DNA of 64,000 bases from Gammaproteobacteria bacterium (GTDB taxonomy: Bacteria; Pseudomonadota; Gammaproteobacteria; Steroidobacterales; Steroidobacteraceae): positions 286,764 to 350,763 of the forward strand of contig PKRE01000003.1 of assembly GCA_017577615.1 (NCBI GenBank). Direction: 5' to 3'. Position 1 is the first letter of the stretch. Every line of letters begins with the position of its first letter. The position numbers and the translations under genes were made by a program. The notes under the pieces are model-generated. The model searched no databases. It saw nothing but the letters and a program-made list of their open reading frames with translations, and was not told where the DNA came from. Shown in pieces: positions 34,535 through 43,410 of the stretch.

Positions 34535-35599
34535 TCACGCGTCCCGAGGTCCGAGCTCTGAGCCAACAGCGTCTGCGCGCTCCGCGCACGGGGGTTGCAA
34601 CGTATCCAGCGGCCAACGCGCCGTCGCGCGAATCTCAAGACCGTCGCATTGACCAGCCGCCAGACGGCGATAACCCGCGTACGCGATCATCGCGGCGTTG
34701 TCGGTGCAGAACTCCGGTCGCGGATACATCACCCGCACACCAAGGCGTTGTCCGAGCTCGCTCAGCTCGGTGCGCAACTTACGGTTGGCCCCCACGCCGC
34801 CTGCGACGACGAGCGTTTCGAGACCCGTTTGGCGTAATGCCCGCTCGCACTTGCCGACGAGCGTCTCGACCACCGCGTCTTGAAATTCGCGTGCCACATC
34901 TGCGCGCGTCTGCTCATCGAGCGTGAGCCCTCGTGTTGCGACCACGACTGCGGTCTTGAGCCCGCTGAAGCTGAAATCGAGGCCAGGTCGATCGAGCATC
35001 GGGCGCGGGAAGCGAAATCTTCCCGACCGGCCGCTGTCGGCGAGCCTCGCGAGCGCAGGCCCGCCTGGATACGGAAGCCCGAGGAGCTTGGCCGTCTTGT
35101 CGAACGCTTCGCCGGCAGCATCGTCAACGGACGTGCCGATGATCTCGTACTCGCCTATTCCCGCCACCGTGGCCAGCAAAGTATGACCGCCTGACACGAG
35201 CAGAGCGAGAAACGGAAATTCCGGCGCCTCGGCCTCGAGCATCGGCGCCAGCAAATGGCCCTCCAAGTGGTGCACCCCGATCGCCGGCCGGCTCCAGGCG
35301 AACGCAAGGCTTCGGGCGACCGATGCGCCCACGAGCAGCGCGCCGATCAAGCCGGGACCTGCTGTGTACGCCACGCCAGAAATATCGTTCGGTCTCGCCC
35401 CTGCATCCCTCATTGCCGCATCGATCAGCGGCAAGAGCTTCTGGACGTGGTCGCGCGAGGCGAGCTCAGGCACGACACCGCCATACTGGGCATGCAGCGG
35501 GACCTGGCTGTAAAGCCGATGCGCCACGAGCCCGCGCTCGCTGTCGTATAGCGCGGCGGCGGTTTCGTCGCAGGAGGTTTCGATGCCGAGAACGAGCAT
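34535..35599 (-). CDS. tsaD: tRNA N6-adenosine threonylcarbamoyltransferase
   Basis: Catalytic subunit that transfers threonylcarbamoyl from TC-AMP to A37 of ANN-decoding tRNAs, working with TsaB and TsaE. About 354 residues. ASKHA-fold landmarks: VLGIETSCDETAAALYD at the start, the metal-binding HHLEGHLLAP (HxxxH), LALLVSGGHTLL, GEAFDKTAKLLGLPYPGGP, and VVAGGVGANRKLR. The third metal ligand is in CTDNAAMIAYAG. ATG at 35599 is chosen because the family motif begins at residue 2. It is divergent from rpsU, the usual gammaproteobacterial arrangement. Confidence 0.95.
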   Translation of the reverse strand: MLVLGIETSCDETAAALYDSERGLVAHRLYSQVPLHAQYGGVVPELASRDHVQKLLPLIDAAMRDAGARPNDISGVAYTAGPGLIGALLVGASVARSLAFAWSRPAIGVHHLEGHLLAPMLEAEAPEFPFLALLVSGGHTLLATVAGIGEYEIIGTSVDDAAGEAFDKTAKLLGLPYPGGPALARLADSGRSGRFRFPRPMLDRPGLDFSFSGLKTAVVVATRGLTLDEQTRADVAREFQDAVVETLVGKCERALRQTGLETLVVAGGVGANRKLRTELSELGQRLGVRVMYPRPEFCTDNAAMIAYAGYRRLAAGQCDGLEIRATARWPLDTLQPPCAERADAVGSELGPRDA

Positions 35600-35707
35600 G
35601 GGTTGGGCAGATTGAAATTCGAGCGCAAAGGCACAGATATGGGCGTGTCGCACCGCTTTTCTACCGGTTTGCGCGGCTGGGGCTCATCCCACAGGCCCCT
35701 CCCGCGC

Positions 35708-35736
35708 TTGAGCCTCGAGAAGCAGCTCAGTATACT
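35708..35736 (+). promoter_or_regulatory. Sigma-70 promoter of rpsU
   Basis: TTGAGC (35708-35713) and TATACT (35731-35736) are separated by exactly 17 bp. Transcription would begin near 35743, about 107 bp before rpsU and only a few bases before a terminator-like hairpin. Confidence 0.7.
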
Positions 35737-35748
35737 TCTCGTTTCTCT

Positions 35749-35778
35749 GCCTGCCCCATGTCGTGGGCGGGCTTTTTT
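35749..35778 (+). terminator. Terminator-like hairpin in the rpsU leader (candidate attenuator)
   Basis: GCCTGCCC pairs with GGGCGGGC (one G-U) around an 8-nt loop, followed by six T residues: a textbook intrinsic terminator on the plus strand. The only gene upstream (tsaD) runs the other way, and the rpsU promoter lies directly before it, so it should act on the rpsU transcript itself, ending most RNAs after about 35 nt unless antiterminated. Confidence 0.7.
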
Positions 35779-35849
35779 AACACTCACGTGTAACGACTGG
35801 CCTGCAGTTTCTGTGGTCGAGGTTTGTGTAGGGAAACGTTAGAGGTTCT

Positions 35850-36077
35850 ATGCCGAGTATTCGCGTCCGAGAAAACGAGTATTTCGATGCCGCCCTGCGG
35901 CGCTTCAAGCGTGCTTGTGAGAAAGCTGGGATTCTGACTGAGCTCAGGCGACGCGAATACTACGAAAAGCCGACCCAGGAACGGAAACGGAAGAAGGCTG
36001 CAGCGATCAAGCGCCATCTGAAGCGTCAGGCGCGCGAAGCAGCGATGATGCAGGCTGCTCACATGCGCCGGCGCTGA
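35850..36077 (+). CDS. rpsU: 30S ribosomal protein bS21
   Basis: Small ribosomal subunit protein of 75 residues needed for efficient initiation. The sequence is canonical: PSIRVRENEYFDAALRRFKR, then RRREYYEKPTQERKRKKAAA and a basic C-terminus. GAGG lies 5 nt before the ATG. It heads the conserved rpsU-(yqeY)-dnaG-rpoD macromolecular-synthesis block. A strong promoter and a leader terminator lie upstream, and a GC-rich hairpin follows at 36162, so S21 level can be set apart from that of DnaG and sigma-70. Confidence 0.97.
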   Translation: MPSIRVRENEYFDAALRRFKRACEKAGILTELRRREYYEKPTQERKRKKAAAIKRHLKRQAREAAMMQAAHMRRR

Positions 36078-36161
36078 TTCGCGCAGCGCGTGACCGCCGG
36101 TCACTCCAACCATGTAGGATCGGCGAGCGTTTGATCGAATCGACATGTTTTCTCGAGATCG

Positions 36162-36180
36162 CGGCGCCTTCAGGGCGCCG
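36162..36180 (+). terminator. Partial terminator between rpsU and yqeY
   Basis: CGGCGCC and GGCGCCG pair perfectly around TTCAG and are followed by the T-rich but interrupted TGTTCGTTTA. It corresponds in place to the partial terminator after rpsU in E. coli, allowing more S21 than downstream products. Confidence 0.5.
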
Positions 36181-36245
36181 TGTTCGTTTAATCTTCCAGG
36201 AAATTCCGTTTCGCGTCCGCGCAACGATCCAGCGAGGTCCAGCTC

Positions 36246-36695
36246 ATGTCTAGCCTCAAAGAACGCATCACCGAAGACATGAAGAATGCCATGCGCGCGA
36301 AGGACACCGAGCGCCTGAGCACGATCCGCATGATTACCTCCGCGATCAAGCAGCGCGAGGTCGACGAGCGCATCACGCTCGACGATGCGCAGGTGCTGGC
36401 CGTGATCGAGAAGATGATCAAGACGCGCAAGGAATCGATCGCCCAGTTCAGGAAGGGCGGTCGCGAAGACCTCGCCGCCAAGGAGGAGAAGGAAGTCGAG
36501 CTGCTGCAGAGCTACCTGCCAGAGCAACTGTCCGAGGCCGAGATCGAGAAGATCATCGCCGACGCCATCGCTCAGACCGGCGCGAGCAGCATCAAGGACA
36601 TGGGCAAGGTCATGGCCCTCGTCAAGCAGCAGGCGCAAGGTCGTGCGGACATGAGCGCGGTCAGCGCGAAAGTGAAGGCGAAGCTCGGCGCTTAG
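36246..36695 (+). CDS. GatB/YqeY domain protein
   Basis: A 149-residue all-helical protein of the YqeY family, related to the tRNA-binding tail domain of GatB. Recognisable from SLKERITEDMKNAMRAKD, RLSTIRMITSAIKQREVDER, FRKGGREDLAAKEEKEVELL and QSYLPEQLSEAEIEKII. Its stand-alone function is not settled; a tRNA-related role is inferred from the domain. It sits between rpsU and dnaG as in many Proteobacteria, 168 bp after rpsU and 326 bp before dnaG. Confidence 0.92.
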   Translation: MSSLKERITEDMKNAMRAKDTERLSTIRMITSAIKQREVDERITLDDAQVLAVIEKMIKTRKESIAQFRKGGREDLAAKEEKEVELLQSYLPEQLSEAEIEKIIADAIAQTGASSIKDMGKVMALVKQQAQGRADMSAVSAKVKAKLGA

Positions 36696-36715
36696 CGCTG
36701 CTTCCGTCGCGAAAG

Positions 36716-36742
36716 CCTCCGGCGCAGTGGCCGCGCCGGAGG
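36716..36742. other. Stem-loop in the yqeY-dnaG gap
   Basis: CCTCCGGCGC and GCGCCGGAGG form a 10-bp perfect stem around AGTGGCC, 20 bp after yqeY. No T-run follows. It could stabilise the upstream message or mark processing. The remaining 280 bp up to dnaG show no gene or clear promoter. Confidence 0.5.
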
Positions 36743-37021
36743 TAACCGAGCCGTCCGCAAAAGCATTTCACGACAGAAATCCCCCCGTTTCGCGTCGGCA
36801 GACGGGCCAGACGCGCTGCGAGCCTGACCTGCCGCCGGCCTCTGAAGGGCTCAGCGTTCCCAATCAGAAGCTCTATTGTCGGAGCGCAGGGCAAGCCTTG
36901 CCACAGGCGGTCCTGCCACGGCACTTGCCGACAGGCCCTCCTGTCCGCAGTTCGAGCCAGGTATTCTTCTCCGTCGGTCCACAACCGCAGAGCCTTAGTC
37001 TGTAGCCTGTCGCCCTGCTCC

Positions 37022-38809
37022 GTGTCCCGCATCCCTCAACACTTCATCAACGAGCTCATCGATCGAGTCGACGTCGTCGAGCTCATTGGCAGCCGTGTGC
37101 CGTTGAAAAAACAGGGCAAGGAATTCAAGGCGTGCTGCCCGTTCCACAACGAGAAAACGCCCTCCTTCACCGTGGTGCCGGACAAGCAGTTCTATCACTG
37201 CTTCGGCTGCGGTGCGCATGGCACGGCGATCGGCTTCCTGATGGAGTACGACCGCATGAGCTTCCTCGAAGCCGTCGAGGAGCTCGCCGAGCGCGTCGGT
37301 ATGGAGCTGCCGCGCGAAGCGCAGCCACAAGGGGCGCGCAGCTCCGCCACCGAGGCGCTTTTCAACACGCTGAGCAGGGCGACCCAGTTCTACCGCCAGC
37401 AGCTCGCGCAATCTGAACGTGCTCGCGAGTACCTCAAGCGCCGGGGACTGACCGGCGAGACGGCTGCGCGGTTCGCGCTGGGCTACGCACCGGACGCATG
37501 GGACGCGCTGCTCAAGCACATGGGCCAGTCGGAGCTCGAGCGCGCGCGTCTTCTGCAAGTCGGCCTGATCGTCGAGCGCGCCCGTAGAGCCGGTGCGGAT
37601 GAATCGTCCGGATACTATGATCGCTTCCGCGATCGCGTGATGTTCCCGATTCGAGATGCCCGCGGACGTACACTCGGCTTCGGCGGACGGATACTCGACA
37701 AGGGTGAGCCCAAGTACCTCAACTCGCCCGAGACCGAGCTCTTTCACAAGGGCCGGGAGCTTTACGGCCTGTACGAGGCCCGGCAGGCATCACGCACCCT
37801 GTCGCGCATTCTCGTGGTCGAGGGCTACATGGACGTCGTGCGGCTTCACCAAGCCGGCATCACCTATGCCGTCGCCACCCTTGGCACCGCGACCACACCC
37901 GAGCACCTGGCACGCATCTTTCGTATCTGCAACGAGGTTGTGTTCTGTTTCGACGGCGATCGTGCTGGGCGCGCGGCAGCGTGGCGCGCGCTAGAGAACG
38001 CGCTGAGCCAGGTGCGCGACGGGCGGCAGATCCGATTCTTGTTCCTCCCCGAAGGGCACGATCCCGACTCGCTCGTGGGCGAAGAAGGCAAGGAGCGGTT
38101 CGAAGCGCGCGTGCAGAATGCGATGCCGCTGTCAGAGTACTTTTTGAAACACCTTAGTTCTCAGGTGGACATGAGCACTCTCGACGGCCGTGCGCGCCTT
38201 GGCGAGCTGGCCAAGCCCCTCATCGAGCGGATTCCAGCTGGTCTCTACCGGGAGCTCCTGGCCGATGAGGTGGCCAAGGTCGTGGGAATCGATCGCTCGA
38301 GGTTCACCAAGAGCTTGGGGGTGGATGAACTAAAGGCCCCAAAATCCATCAAATCGATGCCCGCACGGGTACGTCCGGCGAGCGGAGGACGACGGAACCT
38401 GGTTCGCCAGGCGATCCACTTGCTCGTACATTACCCGCAGATCGCCGACAGCGCGCCCGACGTCGAGGGGATCGCCAACTTGGACAAACCCGGAATTCCG
38501 CTGCTCTTGGAGCTGCTCGACAGCCTCAAAGCGCAGCCGTGCGGCACAACTGGAGCGTTGCTTGAACGGTGGCGTGATCGCCCCGATGTTAAGCATCTGT
38601 CGAAGCTAGCCGCATTGGAATGTCACATTCCAGACGCCCAGGGCGCCGCGAAGGAGTTGGCCGGGGCACTTCGGCAGCTGGCCGACGAAGGAGCTTTTGT
38701 GCGGCGCGAGCAGTTATTAAGTAAACACGTTCGAGAAGGCTTGAGCGAGGCCGAAAAGGCGGAGCTGCAAGCCTTATTGCTGCGCAAGCCGGCCGCGAGG
38801 TCGCCGTGA
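37022..38809 (+). CDS. dnaG: DNA primase
   Basis: Synthesises RNA primers at the replication fork together with DnaB. 595 residues. The N-terminal CHC2 zinc-binding domain shows CCPFHNEKTPSF and HCFGCGAHGTAIGF. The TOPRIM catalytic core carries ILVVEGYMDVVRLHQAG (acidic E) and VFCFDGDRAGRAAAW (DxD). The C-terminal roughly 150 residues form the helicase-binding region and are less conserved. The start is GTG at 37022 (MSRIPQHFINELIDRV), which matches the family N-terminus; no strong ribosome site is visible, in keeping with low DnaG expression. It precedes rpoD by 143 bp. Confidence 0.96.
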   Translation: MSRIPQHFINELIDRVDVVELIGSRVPLKKQGKEFKACCPFHNEKTPSFTVVPDKQFYHCFGCGAHGTAIGFLMEYDRMSFLEAVEELAERVGMELPREAQPQGARSSATEALFNTLSRATQFYRQQLAQSERAREYLKRRGLTGETAARFALGYAPDAWDALLKHMGQSELERARLLQVGLIVERARRAGADESSGYYDRFRDRVMFPIRDARGRTLGFGGRILDKGEPKYLNSPETELFHKGRELYGLYEARQASRTLSRILVVEGYMDVVRLHQAGITYAVATLGTATTPEHLARIFRICNEVVFCFDGDRAGRAAAWRALENALSQVRDGRQIRFLFLPEGHDPDSLVGEEGKERFEARVQNAMPLSEYFLKHLSSQVDMSTLDGRARLGELAKPLIERIPAGLYRELLADEVAKVVGIDRSRFTKSLGVDELKAPKSIKSMPARVRPASGGRRNLVRQAIHLLVHYPQIADSAPDVEGIANLDKPGIPLLLELLDSLKAQPCGTTGALLERWRDRPDVKHLSKLAALECHIPDAQGAAKELAGALRQLADEGAFVRREQLLSKHVREGLSEAEKAELQALLLRKPAARSP

Positions 38810-38952
38810 GCCGGGCCGCCTCCGAACGCGGTGCAGCCGGTGCGACCAGCATGTGCGCGCTGGACGACAATCAACCTAGCGCTGGCATGCCGTAGAAGTT
38901 AAACTGCGCGGTCTTTTTAAGCCCGTCGCCCCAAACCCTGAGGGCCTCCACC

Positions 38953-40833
38953 TTGAGCAAGACTTTGGCACCGAGAAAGGAATCCAACCAGATCGCGGAT
39001 GAACGTCAGTCGCAGCTGAAGCTGCTGATCGCCCGTGGCAAAGAACAAGGGTATTTGACATATGCTGAGGTAAACGACCACCTACCGAGCGAGATCGTCG
39101 ATCCTGAGCAGATCGAAGATATCGTCAACATGATCAACGACATGGGCATTCCGGTGTACGAAAAGCCACCGGAAAGCGAAGCCTTGTTGTTGAGCGAGCC
39201 GGTGGTGGCGGACGATGAGGCTGCAGAGGAAGCGGCAGCCGCGCTGGCGACCGTGGATGCGGAGTTCGGCCGCACGACCGACCCGGTGCGCATGTACATG
39301 CGCGAGATGGGCACGGTCGAGCTGCTCACGCGCGAAGGCGAGATCCGCATTGCGAAACGCATCGAGGAAGGCCTCGACGCGGTCCGAAGCGCTTTGTCCG
39401 CCTATCCGCTGACCTACGAGTATCTCTTGAACGCCTACGAGCAGGTGAAGGCCGGCCAGGGACGCCTGGTCGACATCATCACCGGCTTCATCGATCCGAA
39501 CGCGCCGGATGAGATCGCCGCGCCGGTCAACCCCAAGCTAGCGGCGGATGCCAAGGACGCCGACGGCGACGAGGAAGAGGAAGTCGACAGCGCGGAGGAT
39601 GACGAGCCGCTCGAGAGCGGCCCGGATCCGGAAGAGGCCGCGCGCCGCTTCGCGTCGCTGCAGAAGCTCTATCCGCAGTACGTGAAGGCGCTCGATGAGA
39701 AGGGCAGCAAGGATCCCAAGACGCAGAAGATCCGCAAGAAGATCTCGGCCGAGTTCATGGAGCTGAAGCTCGCGCCGAAGATGTTCGATGCGCTCATCGC
39801 GCAGCTGCGCGAGCACGTCTCGGAGATCCGCAACATCGAGAAGCAGGTGATGGCCTTGTGCGTGCGCGATGCAGGCATGCCGCGCAAGGACTTCATCGCG
39901 ACGTTCCCCAAGAACGAGACCAACCTCAAGTGGCTCGACAAGCACATTCGTGCCAAGCGCAAGCACTCCGCGGCGCTCGCGCGCTTGCGTGAGGAGATCG
40001 AGAAGCAGCAGATCAAGCTGCAGCAGCTCGAGCAGCGCGTGCACCTGCCGATTGCCGAGGTCAAGGAAATCAACCGCGAAGTCGCGGTGGGCGAGGCCAA
40101 GGCGCGTCGCGCGAAGAAAGAGATGGTCGAGGCGAACCTGCGCCTCGTGATCTCGATCGCGAAGAAGTACACGAACCGCGGCCTGCAGTTCCTGGACCTC
40201 ATCCAGGAGGGCAACATCGGCCTCATGAAGGCGGTGGACAAGTTCGAGTACCGCCGCGGCTACAAGTTCTCGACGTACGCGACGTGGTGGATCCGCCAGG
40301 CGATCACACGCTCCATTGCGGACCAAGCGCGCACGATCCGCATCCCTGTGCACATGATCGAGACGATCAACAAGCTGAATCGCATCTCGCGTCAGATGCT
40401 GCAGGAGATGGGTCGCGAGCCGACACCCGAGGAGTTGGCGGCGCGCATGGAGATGCCGGAGGACAAGGTCCGCCGCGTGCTCAAGATTGCGAAGGAGCCG
40501 ATCTCGATGGAAACACCGATCGGCGACGACGAGGATTCGCATCTTGGGGACTTCATCGAGGACACCTCGGTCGAGTCACCGATCGAGGCCGCGACGATGG
40601 AGTCGTTGCGCGAGACCACGCACGCCGTGCTTGCCGGCCTGACGCCGCGCGAAGCCAAGGTGTTGCGCATGCGGTTCGGCATCGACATGAACACCGACCA
40701 CACGCTCGAAGAAGTCGGCAAGCAGTTCGACGTCACGCGCGAGCGCATCCGCCAGATCGAGGCGAAGGCGCTGCGCAAGCTCCGTCATCCGAGCCGCAGC
40801 GAGCAGCTGCGTAGCTTCTTGATGGACGACTGA
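38953..40833 (+). CDS. rpoD: RNA polymerase primary sigma factor (sigma-70)
   Basis: Housekeeping sigma factor of 626 residues. Region 1.1 starts at QLKLLIARGKEQGYLTYAEV, followed by region 1.2 (DPVRMYMREMGTVELLTREG). An acidic non-conserved region (about residues 195-225, rich in D/E) is typical of Gammaproteobacteria. Region 2 includes NLRLVISIAKKY and YATWWIRQAITRSIADQART; region 3 has RIPVHMIETINKLNR; region 4 has DVTRERIRQIEAKALRKLRH. The start is an uncommon TTG at 38953; the protein starts MSKTLAPRKES, and no in-frame ATG upstream is plausible. A strong intrinsic terminator at 40861 ends the block. Confidence 0.97.
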   Translation: MSKTLAPRKESNQIADERQSQLKLLIARGKEQGYLTYAEVNDHLPSEIVDPEQIEDIVNMINDMGIPVYEKPPESEALLLSEPVVADDEAAEEAAAALATVDAEFGRTTDPVRMYMREMGTVELLTREGEIRIAKRIEEGLDAVRSALSAYPLTYEYLLNAYEQVKAGQGRLVDIITGFIDPNAPDEIAAPVNPKLAADAKDADGDEEEEVDSAEDDEPLESGPDPEEAARRFASLQKLYPQYVKALDEKGSKDPKTQKIRKKISAEFMELKLAPKMFDALIAQLREHVSEIRNIEKQVMALCVRDAGMPRKDFIATFPKNETNLKWLDKHIRAKRKHSAALARLREEIEKQQIKLQQLEQRVHLPIAEVKEINREVAVGEAKARRAKKEMVEANLRLVISIAKKYTNRGLQFLDLIQEGNIGLMKAVDKFEYRRGYKFSTYATWWIRQAITRSIADQARTIRIPVHMIETINKLNRISRQMLQEMGREPTPEELAARMEMPEDKVRRVLKIAKEPISMETPIGDDEDSHLGDFIEDTSVESPIEAATMESLRETTHAVLAGLTPREAKVLRMRFGIDMNTDHTLEEVGKQFDVTRERIRQIEAKALRKLRHPSRSEQLRSFLMDD

Positions 40834-40860
40834 CGGATTGGCCACACCGGCCAACGAAAA

Positions 40861-40891
40861 AGCCGAGGCACGCGTGCCTCGGCTTTTTTTT
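40861..40891 (+). terminator. Intrinsic terminator of rpoD
   Basis: A 24-bp perfect palindrome (40861-40884; half-site AGCCGAGGCACG) is flanked by A-run and T-run (eight T to 40891), so it can also terminate from the opposite strand. It starts 28 bp after the rpoD stop. Confidence 0.93.
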
Positions 40892-40911
40892 GGCAGTCAC
40901 CCCCTCCCTGA

Positions 40912-41220
40912 CCCTCCCCCGCAAGCGGGGGAGGGATTGAGGAAGGGGAATCGCTCCTGCCGCCCCGCTTGCGAGAGAGACATCAGGAGTTGTTCCCTCC
41001 CCCGCTTGCGGGGAGGGATTGAGGAAGCGGAATCGCTCCTGCCGCCCCGCTTGCGAGAGAGACATCGGGAGTCGTTCCCTCCCCCGCTTGCGGGGAGGGA
41101 TTGAGGAAGCGGAATCGCTCCTGCCGCCCCGCTTGCGAGAGAGACATCAGGAGTTGTTCCCTCCCCCGCTTGCGGGGGAGGGATAGGGAGGGGGAATCGC
41201 GCTTGCGAGAGAGAGTCAGG
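40912..41220. repeat. 82-bp tandem array containing CCCTCCCCCGC hairpins
   Basis: Units begin at 40912, 40995, 41077 and 41159, a spacing of 83, 82 and 82 bp; the fourth is incomplete. Each unit opens with CCCTCCCCCGC plus its complement GCGGGGAGGG, continues with GGAATCGCTCCTGCCGCC, then GCTTGCGAGAGAGACATC. Copies differ at only a few positions. The short frames that cross it are repeat artefacts. A single related hairpin lies at 23532. Confidence 0.93.
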
Positions 41221-41230
41221 GAGGCGCCGC

Positions 41231-41803
41231 CTACATATCTGGTCTGCCGGGATACTGACGCAGCAGCTCGGTCACGACCGCGTTGATCGTCGCTTGGGGA
41301 TTCTTGAGCGCGTCCTTCGACAAGCGACCTTCAGCCACTCCTTCCCAGATGAGCTGCTTCTTGGCGGCGTCGACGATGTCGACGTTGATCGTGCCGACCT
41401 GGTAGGTCACCGTGCGATCCGGCTCATACAACGGCCAGGCAGTGTAGAGACCGTAGCGGTACCAGTAATAGCCATAGCCAGTGGTGACCTGCGGACGAAT
41501 CTCGGTGCGCTCACGCGTGTTCATGAAGAAATTGACGAGCAGGTCCGGATTCTCCTCGTCGTACTTATACCCGCGCGCCTCCATCACCGCACTGACCGCA
41601 CTCTTGAAGTAGCTCGTGATGAGCGTGGAGTAGCCACCTCGGTCCGTACCAGTCTCCTTAGGGAAGCCATAGGTACGGTACACGGAAAAATCGACCGACT
41701 TGTCGTAGTCGATGCGCGTGTCGGGCGCGCGAGTCGTCGCGCAGCCACTGGCGATGAGCGCGAGCGCGACGGTGATGATCGTTACAAGGTTTCGTTTCAG
41801 CAT
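41231..41803 (-). CDS. DUF4136 lipoprotein
   Basis: Predicted lipoprotein of 190 residues: signal peptide with lipobox ASGC at about residues 18-21 (IASGCATTRAP). The body matches the DUF4136 pattern: DYDKSVDFSVYRTYGF near the start, a Tyr/Trp-rich middle (GYGYYWYRYGLYTAWPLYE), then VGTINVDIVDAAKKQLIWEG, and a C-terminal INAVVTELLRQYP helix. Function of the domain is unknown; it is an envelope protein widespread in Proteobacteria and Bacteroidetes. It converges with rpoD across the 82-bp array. Confidence 0.85.
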   Translation of the reverse strand: MLKRNLVTIITVALALIASGCATTRAPDTRIDYDKSVDFSVYRTYGFPKETGTDRGGYSTLITSYFKSAVSAVMEARGYKYDEENPDLLVNFFMNTRERTEIRPQVTTGYGYYWYRYGLYTAWPLYEPDRTVTYQVGTINVDIVDAAKKQLIWEGVAEGRLSKDALKNPQATINAVVTELLRQYPGRPDM

Positions 41804-42087
41804 AACGCTATCTCGTGGTGCAAGAACTCGAGCACTGACTCGTGGAGTCTATAGGCGGCATTGACCGCTCAGGTTCCCTCGCAGCGCATCAATGATCGCA
41901 ACCCAGCCGAATTGGGCTCGCGCTGAGCCAAGTCAAGGCGAGCCAGTGCGACGTTTGCATTCCGATACTCTGCAGGCGCAGTTGAATCGTCGCTGAACGC
42001 TGCGTGCGCGTGCTCAACGCTGGGCAGAGAACGGGAGCTCAAGCAGGGAGGGAGCGCACGGACGCGCGTCTGCTACCGCCTGCCACC

Positions 42088-42696
42088 CTAACGAAAATGC
42101 TGTCCCATCTCCAGGTCCAACAAGACCCGCTTGCGCCACAAGCCTCCCCCATAGCCGCCAAGCGCTCCGTTGGCATTCACGACGCGGTGGCAGGGCACGA
42201 TGATCGCAACGGGATTTGCGTTGTTTGCCATCCCGACGGCGCGCGTCGCTCTCGCATCCCCGATGCGCTCGGCCAGTTTCAAGTACGACCACGTCTCGCC
42301 ATACGGAATTTCGAGCAGCGCGTTCCATACCTTCTGCTGGAACGCGGTCCCCTCCAGCGTCAATGCGAGATCGAAGCGGGCACGTTGCCCCGCAAAGTAT
42401 TCCTCGAGTTGACGGCGCGCCTGCTCCAAGCATCCGCTCAGCTCGACGACTGCGCCGCGCAGACTGCGACGCCGTAGTGCTTGCAGTTGCGCTTCGAGGT
42501 CGTCTACCCCGACGAACGCCACCGTGCAGAGCGCATCATCCATCTCGGCCAAGAGCAGCTCACCGACAGGAGAGCGCATGATGCTCAATCGAAGCGCAGT
42601 CGGTCCGCTTCGCGGCGCGCCAAACACCCGCTCCGCCGCGGCGGCCAGCTCATCCACGAAGATCGGTTGCTCGGCAGGTGCTGGCGGTGCATTCAC
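42088..42696 (-). CDS. ogt: Methylated-DNA-[protein]-cysteine S-methyltransferase
   Basis: Suicide repair enzyme that takes the methyl group from O6-methylguanine onto its own cysteine. About 202 residues. The active site IIVPCHRVV contains the acceptor cysteine (PCHR). The DNA-binding helix region GTAFQQKVWNALLEIPYGET and AVGMANNANP are standard, and the N-terminal ribonuclease-H-like half starts LRLSIMRSPVGELLLAEM. That half needs a start upstream of the ATG at 42579; GTG at 42696, with GGGA ahead of it and 20 bp after the mgtC stop, fits. The longer open frame overlapping mgtC is rejected. Ogt versus an Ada C-terminal-like form is not distinguished by more than the absence of Ada domains. 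Confidence 0.87.
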   Translation of the reverse strand: MNAPPAPAEQPIFVDELAAAAERVFGAPRSGPTALRLSIMRSPVGELLLAEMDDALCTVAFVGVDDLEAQLQALRRRSLRGAVVELSGCLEQARRQLEEYFAGQRARFDLALTLEGTAFQQKVWNALLEIPYGETWSYLKLAERIGDARATRAVGMANNANPVAIIVPCHRVVNANGALGGYGGGLWRKRVLLDLEMGQHFR

Positions 42697-42716
42697 GATT
42701 GGTATCCCGGCGCGGC

Positions 42717-43220
42717 TCAAACGTCGTCGCTCTCGTCTCGCGTGCGGCTCGTACGCGTTGGCAGTTTGCGCTCGAGCCATCCCACCACAACCAGCACCAC
42801 GAGCGCAAACGCCGTGGCGATGGCCGCAACCGTATAGTAGCCGCTGCCAGCTGCGACACCCAGCGCGCCCGCCAGCCACATGTTGGCGCCGGTCGTCAGT
42901 CCTTGCACGTTACCGCGACTGCGGATGATGGCGCCGGCAGCCAGGAAGGCCACACCGGCCGTGACTGCTTCGATGATGCGAATGGGATCGGCCGCCGGCT
43001 CGTGTTCCTCGTTCGCAAATTCACCATAGAGCTCGAAAGTGATCAAAGTAAACAACGCGGCCGCGAGCGAGACGAGAATATGCGTGCGCAGTCCCGCTGG
43101 CTTGCGGCGCATTTCCCGATCGAAGCCGATCAGCCCACCCAGCACAATGGCCACACTCAAACGCAGCAAGGCATCCCACGGGGAAAGCCGTGTCGCCTCC
43201 CCAGCCAGCCAATCGAGCAT
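42717..43220 (-). CDS. MgtC/SapB family membrane protein
   Basis: Inner-membrane protein of about 167 residues with four to five transmembrane helices. The MgtC/SapB signature is clear: RLSVAIVLGGLIGFDREMRR, KPAGLRTHILVSLAAALFTL, and VTAGVAFLAAGAIIRSRGNV, GLTTGANMWLAGALGVAAGS. MgtC of pathogens modulates the F1Fo ATPase and supports survival in low magnesium; this environmental homologue lacks the soluble C-terminal ACT-like domain, so its role is open. ATG at 43220 has GGAG 7 nt upstream. Followed 20 bp later by ogt. Confidence 0.85.
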   Translation of the reverse strand: MLDWLAGEATRLSPWDALLRLSVAIVLGGLIGFDREMRRKPAGLRTHILVSLAAALFTLITFELYGEFANEEHEPAADPIRIIEAVTAGVAFLAAGAIIRSRGNVQGLTTGANMWLAGALGVAAGSGYYTVAAIATAFALVVLVVVGWLERKLPTRTSRTRDESDDV

Positions 43221-43410
43221 GCGTGCTCCGCCACCTTGCAAAGGTTGTCGGTCGAACGCGAGCTTCCGATCGCGAGTTCCGTTGTGGGTGTCGCGCGTCT
43301 TCGTGCAGCGCTGGCGTCCTCCTTGCCGGGAGCGTTCTCGTCGCAGGCCCTGTGTCCCACACGAGCACGACGGATAGCCATCGGCGGCCGATCCCTATAA
43401 CCTCTCTCAC

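Noticed and set aside
39538..40542. Minus-strand open frame opposite rpoD
   Set aside because: Complement of a highly conserved gene; repetitive Leu/Arg/His composition typical of shadows.
40838..41286. Short open frames in the 82-bp array
   Set aside because: Translation simply repeats with the array (RNRSCRPACERDI-type), with no start signal.
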